Source of the DNA: Bacillota bacterium
GTDB taxonomy: Bacteria > Bacillota > Dethiobacteria > DTU022
Direction of reading: 5' to 3'
NCBI GenBank assembly: GCA_029782095.1
Contig: JAKOVL010000103.1
Coordinates: 1-64,000, forward strand
Length of the DNA stretch: 64,000 nt
Under the pieces are notes generated by a model, which saw only the letters and a program-made list of their open reading frames with translations, was not told the origin of the DNA and did no database searches. Every line of letters starts with the position of its first letter. Position 1 is the first letter of the stretch. A program made the position numbers and the translations under genes. Below, piece by piece: positions 60,571 through 64,000 of this stretch.

Positions 60571-61143
60571 CTAAGGCAAAATCTCCAGTTGGACCATGCC
60601 CACGCCATGCGGCAACAGACCAATTTCAGCTGCCGCCGCCCGGGAAAGATCAATAATCCGCCCGGCGTGAGCAGGACCCCGATCATTAATGCGCACAATA
60701 ACGCTGCGGCCGGTTTTTAAATAAGTGACCCTGACCCGGGTCCCGAAAGGCAGTGTCCGATGGGCCGCCGTGTAGGCGCCGGCATCGAAACGCTCTCCGC
60801 TGGCGGTATAGTTGCCGTCCAGCCCATCGGCCCCGCCGTACCACGAAGCCAGCCCCTCTATGACCTCGCTAAAACTGCGCTCTCCCCGGGAGGGAAGCAC
60901 AGTTTCCCTGCCGGTATCTGCTTTCGCTTCATAGATTGGCATCTCAATGGAGATCTTCTCCTGCCTGGAAGAGGCGTGGCTAAGCTCTTCCGCTTTAATT
61001 ACAGGCATACAAATCGAGCGCTCTTCTTCAAGCTGCGTCGACAAGGGTGCCGGTTCGCGGAAAAAAAACAGCGTCCCGGCAACCACGGTCATAGACAAAA
61101 AACAATAAACGCTTGCTTCTGCTAATCTAGGCAAACGATGCAT
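60571..61143 (-). CDS. RlpA-like double-psi beta-barrel cell-wall protein
   Basis: 190 residues. An N-terminal membrane or signal segment (YCFLSMTVVAGTLFFF) and a linker of about 80 residues precede an RlpA-type DPBB domain: GLASWYGGADGLDGNYTASGE, LPFGTRVRVTYLKTGRSVIVRINDRGP and IIDLSRAAAAEIG. Some RlpA proteins are lytic transglycosylases on denuded glycan; the active Asp and His are plausible here (NDRGPAHAGR). The gene sits between tatD and the yabE-like gene, both parts of the conserved order. Confidence 0.87.
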   Translation of the reverse strand: MHRLPRLAEASVYCFLSMTVVAGTLFFFREPAPLSTQLEEERSICMPVIKAEELSHASSRQEKISIEMPIYEAKADTGRETVLPSRGERSFSEVIEGLASWYGGADGLDGNYTASGERFDAGAYTAAHRTLPFGTRVRVTYLKTGRSVIVRINDRGPAHAGRIIDLSRAAAAEIGLLPHGVGMVQLEILP

Positions 61144-61215
61144 TTTGTTCCCCCTCTCCTGGCCGCTTTATCTGTCTATTCTACTATTATATGCAAACAG
61201 TGACCGGTTATGTTT

Positions 61216-61992
61216 TTAGGCCAGTTCAGGGAAAAGCCTCAAAACATTCTCCTGAATTTGGCTGGCTAAAGCTGCCATTTCCATATTCAATAGCAGGGCG
61301 ACGCGTTCGTAAGTGACTTTAATAAAAGCAGGTTCGTTTCGCAGCCCACGGTAAGCCTGGGGAGAAAGATAGGGGCAGTCTGTTTCCAGAAGAAGCCTCT
61401 CCCGCGGAACTTCCTTAATAAGTTCACGCAGGGCATGGGAGCGGGGGTAGGTCACCGGCCCGGCCACGGAAATATAAAAACCCAGCTTTATAAAGTTGTG
61501 CAAGTCCCGCCGGTCGCCGGAAAAACAATGCATAATCCCTTTCCGGGAAGGAAGTTTCTCCTCCTGGAGCACCCTGAGGGTGGCGGCGCTGGCTGAACGG
61601 CTGTGAATAATGAGCGGTTTATTCAACCGGCAGGCCAGGCGTATCTGTTCCCGAAATACCTGCTCCTGAGCTTCGGGCGAAGACAGGTTGCGGTAAAAAT
61701 CAAGGCCGGTCTCGCCGATCGCCACTACCTTTGGGTTTTCCGCAAGGCTTTCCAGCAATTCTATCCAGCGGGGCGAAACTTTTTCCGCAAAGTGCGGGTG
61801 GACTCCCACGGCGGCCCATAGCTGTGCATAGCGTTCGCTTAAAGCCACAGCCCGGCGCGAGTTTGCTTCCGAAGTGCCGGCGTTGATCATCGAACAAACG
61901 CCCGCAGAAATCGCCCGCTCCACAACCTGGTCCAGGTCGCTTTCAAATTGGGGGAAATCCAGGTGAGCATGAGTGTCAATTAAACCTATCAT
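61216..61992 (-). CDS. tatD: TatD-family metal-dependent deoxyribonuclease
   Basis: 258-residue TIM-barrel nuclease. DTHAHLDFPQFESDLD, GETGLDFYR, PLIIHSRSA, GIMHCFSGD and LLLETDCPYLSP are the ordered metal-site motifs of TatD (YabD in Bacillus). Likely 3'-5' DNA exonuclease or repair role. Its ATG follows the metG stop without a gap, matching the conserved metS-yabD order. Confidence 0.95.
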   Translation of the reverse strand: MIGLIDTHAHLDFPQFESDLDQVVERAISAGVCSMINAGTSEANSRRAVALSERYAQLWAAVGVHPHFAEKVSPRWIELLESLAENPKVVAIGETGLDFYRNLSSPEAQEQVFREQIRLACRLNKPLIIHSRSASAATLRVLQEEKLPSRKGIMHCFSGDRRDLHNFIKLGFYISVAGPVTYPRSHALRELIKEVPRERLLLETDCPYLSPQAYRGLRNEPAFIKVTYERVALLLNMEMAALASQIQENVLRLFPELA

Positions 61993-63933
61993 CTACCGAA
62001 CACGGCTTCCCACGGCGATCTCTTTATCCACGGTGGTTAGGGCCAGCCTTCCCTGTTCGTCTTCTGCAGCCAGCAGCATGCCCTGGGATAAAATGCCCCG
62101 CAGCTTCACCGGCTTCAGGTTGGCGGCAAACAACACCAGCCGGCCGAGAAGCTCCTCCGGGCGGTAGTAGAGGGCGATGCCGGCAACAACCTGGCGCAGT
62201 TCATCTTCACCGAGATCAACTTTTAATTGCAGCAGCTTATCGGCACCTGGTACCGGGGCAGCCTCAACGATCCGGCCGACCCTTACTTCCACCTGCTGGA
62301 ACATGTCCAGGGTAATTAGGCCCAGCTTCTCTTCCCTCGGCCTGGCTTTTGCGGCGGCCTTGGCGGGGTTATCCCGGTTCAGCTCTTCCTGCAGGTTTAA
62401 GCGGGGGAAAAGGTCCTCTTTACGGCAGGTTTTGGTGCCCGGTTGAATAAGGCCCCAGCTTTGCAAGCTGGCCCAGCTTTGCAGCTCCGGCTGACCCTGC
62501 AGCCCCAGCTGCTCCCAGATACGCTCCGGGGTCCTGGGCAAATATGGCAGCAAAAGAACGGAGATAAACCTGATGCTCTCTACCAGGTTGTACAGTACCG
62601 TGGCCAGCCGCTGGCGGCTCGAGGGGTCTTTGGCCAGATCCCAAGGCGCATTTTCGTCAATATATTTATTGCTGCGGCGGATCAATTTCCACAACTGCGC
62701 CATGGCGTCTCCTATCTTGAGATTATCCATCAGCGTTTCCATTATCCCCGGCGTTTCCAGCGCTGTTTGCTTAAGCTCTCTGTCAGAGCTGCTTTCCTCC
62801 GCCTGCGGCTGCGGTAAAACCCCTCCAAAATATCGCTCCATCATGGTCAAAGTGCGGCTGACCAGGTTGCCCAGATCATTGGCCAGGTCAGTGTTAATGC
62901 GCTTTACCAGCGCTTCAGTGCTAAATACACCGTCCTGCCCGAACGGTATTTCCCGCAGCAAAAAATGCCGCACCGCATCGGAACCGTAGCGGGCTGCCAG
63001 GATCCGCGGATCAACCACATTGCCCTTGGATTTAGACATTTTACCTTCCTGCAGCAGCAGCCAGCCATGCCCGAATACCGTGCGGGGGAGCGGCAAGTCC
63101 AGGGCCATTAAAAAGATAGGCCAGTAAATGGTGTGAAAACGCAAAATATCTTTGCCGATCAGATGCACATCCGCCGGCCAAAAAGTTTCCATAAGACTGC
63201 CTTCTTCTCCGTACCCCAGGGCTGTAATATAGTTGCTTAAAGCATCAAGCCAGACATAAATGACATGCTCTTCATCCCCGGGGACAGGAATGCCCCAATC
63301 AAAAGAAGTCCGGGATACACAAAGATCTTCCAGGCCCGGCTTGAGAAAATTATTGATCATTTCATTCTTCCGGGTGGGAGGCTGAATGAACTCCGGGTGT
63401 GTTTCAATATATTCCATGAGGCGAGAAGCATAGCGGGACATTCTAAAAAAGTAAGCGTCTTCAGCAATCAGCTCCACGGCGCGCCCGCAGTCAGGGCACT
63501 TATGATCCTGCAGCTGGCGCTCCTGCCAGTAGGCCTCGCAGGGCGTACAGTACCAGCCCTCATATTTCCCCTTATAGATGTCGCCCTGCTCCAAAAACCG
63601 TTTAAAAATACGGGCCACTTTTTCGGTGTGGCGCGGCTCAGTGGTGCGGATAAAATCATCGTAAGATATGTCCAGCTCTTGCCAAAGTTCTTTGATCCAG
63701 GCTACAATTTCATCCACAAATTCCTGGGGTGCTTTCCCTGCTTCAGCCGCCTGCCGCTGTATCTTTTGCCCGTGTTCATCAGTGCCGGTTAAAAACCAGA
63801 CCCGGTATCCGGTCAGCCTTTTAAAACGGGCCAGCGCATCGGCGGCCACCGTGGTGTAGGCATTTCCAATATGCAGCTTGTTACTGGGGTAATAGATTGG
63901 TGTAGTTATGTAATAAGTTTTCGGCTTGGCCAC
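61993..63933 (-). CDS. metG: methionyl-tRNA synthetase
   Basis: About 646 residues. Class I signatures HIGN (KLHIGNAYTT) and GKMSKSKGNVVDP, a zinc knuckle with two Cys pairs (CTPCEAYWQ and CPDCG), and a C-terminal EMAP/tRBD domain (VEVRVGRIVEAAPVPGADKLLQLKVDLG). Charges tRNA-Met; the extra domain binds tRNA and dimerises. I start it at GTG 63933, six bases after AAAGGGGGG; the track ATG at 63954 lies before this site. A consensus promoter follows at the window edge. Confidence 0.96.
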   Translation of the reverse strand: MAKPKTYYITTPIYYPSNKLHIGNAYTTVAADALARFKRLTGYRVWFLTGTDEHGQKIQRQAAEAGKAPQEFVDEIVAWIKELWQELDISYDDFIRTTEPRHTEKVARIFKRFLEQGDIYKGKYEGWYCTPCEAYWQERQLQDHKCPDCGRAVELIAEDAYFFRMSRYASRLMEYIETHPEFIQPPTRKNEMINNFLKPGLEDLCVSRTSFDWGIPVPGDEEHVIYVWLDALSNYITALGYGEEGSLMETFWPADVHLIGKDILRFHTIYWPIFLMALDLPLPRTVFGHGWLLLQEGKMSKSKGNVVDPRILAARYGSDAVRHFLLREIPFGQDGVFSTEALVKRINTDLANDLGNLVSRTLTMMERYFGGVLPQPQAEESSSDRELKQTALETPGIMETLMDNLKIGDAMAQLWKLIRRSNKYIDENAPWDLAKDPSSRQRLATVLYNLVESIRFISVLLLPYLPRTPERIWEQLGLQGQPELQSWASLQSWGLIQPGTKTCRKEDLFPRLNLQEELNRDNPAKAAAKARPREEKLGLITLDMFQQVEVRVGRIVEAAPVPGADKLLQLKVDLGEDELRQVVAGIALYYRPEELLGRLVLFAANLKPVKLRGILSQGMLLAAEDEQGRLALTTVDKEIAVGSRVR

Positions 63934-63970
63934 AATTAAGCCCCCCTTTACCACCGAACAGGATGAAGCT

Positions 63971-63998
63971 ATTATACCAAACCGAGAAGGGCTGTCAA
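63971..63998 (-). promoter_or_regulatory. metG: consensus SigA promoter of metG-tatD
   Basis: TTGACA, 16-base spacer, TATAAT on the minus strand, both hexamers perfect, about 38 bases before the GTG start. No T-box is present between promoter and start, so metG is not tRNA-regulated from here. Confidence 0.85.
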
Positions 63999-64000
63999 GC

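Noticed and set aside
1-64000. CRISPR arrays, tRNA or rRNA genes, intact insertion sequences
   Set aside because: Looked for regular direct repeats, tRNA-like cloverleaf sequence, rRNA-like stretches and transposase signatures; none seen.

Overview
The window comes from a spore-forming, Gram-positive anaerobe of the class Clostridia. The evidence is gene content and order: spoIIE, spoVT, spoVG, yabP, yabQ, fin, an alpha/beta SASP, veg, a spoVB-type flippase and a T-box leader are all present, in almost the order known from the origin-proximal metS-to-ftsH region of Bacillus subtilis. A formate-tetrahydrofolate ligase, a FeoB iron transporter and a multi-subunit Mrp/Mbh-like antiporter point to an anaerobic lifestyle. 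GC is moderate by eye, with a more AT-rich left edge. The species cannot be named from the sequence alone; a Peptococcaceae- or Syntrophomonadaceae-like lineage is a guess.

Layout. 1-6.2 kb is accessory: a small membrane protein behind a promoter and a tightly folded leader RNA, a GPH-family sugar symporter, and a FIST-domain protein overlapping a PAS hybrid histidine kinase. 6.2-13.8 kb (minus) is a ten-gene Mrp/Mbh-like operon with three NuoL/M/N-type subunits. 14.0-19.4 kb holds coaX (minus) and a plus-strand folate operon: CPBP protease, folE, an HD-domain protein, folP, folB, folK. 19.5-23.3 kb holds a divergent formate-tetrahydrofolate ligase, a P1-family peptidase and a TIM-barrel amidohydrolase.

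23.4-64.0 kb is almost entirely minus strand and is the conserved sporulation/cell-division/translation block. Read in transcription order from the right edge it is: metG, tatD, rlpA-like, (SCP2 on plus), yabE-like, ksgA, ykuK-like, veg, SASP, cphB, cphA, ispE, NTP transferase, spoVG, truncated glmU, prs, rplY/ctc, pth, T-box-aroF-pheA, fin, mfd, PPIase, spoVT, spoVB-like, mazG, hup, spoIID-like lipoprotein, yabP, yabQ, divIC, S1-domain protein, feoB-feoA, spoIIE, tilS, hpt, ftsH.

The departures from that conserved backbone are the most informative part. A cyanophycin synthetase/cyanophycinase pair sits beside the SASP gene. GlmU has lost its acetyltransferase half. A phenylalanine-branch operon with its own T-box is inserted between pth and fin. 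A SpoIID/LytB lipoprotein occupies the place where rqcP (yabO) is expected. rnmV is missing between yabE and ksgA. An HD-domain protein sits in the folate operon exactly where an enzyme for dihydroneopterin triphosphate dephosphorylation is lacking. Promoters of recognisable sporulation type can be read upstream of spoVG (SigH), spoIIE (SigA with a 21-bp spacer) and yabP (SigE-like). No rRNA, tRNA, CRISPR array or intact insertion sequence was seen.
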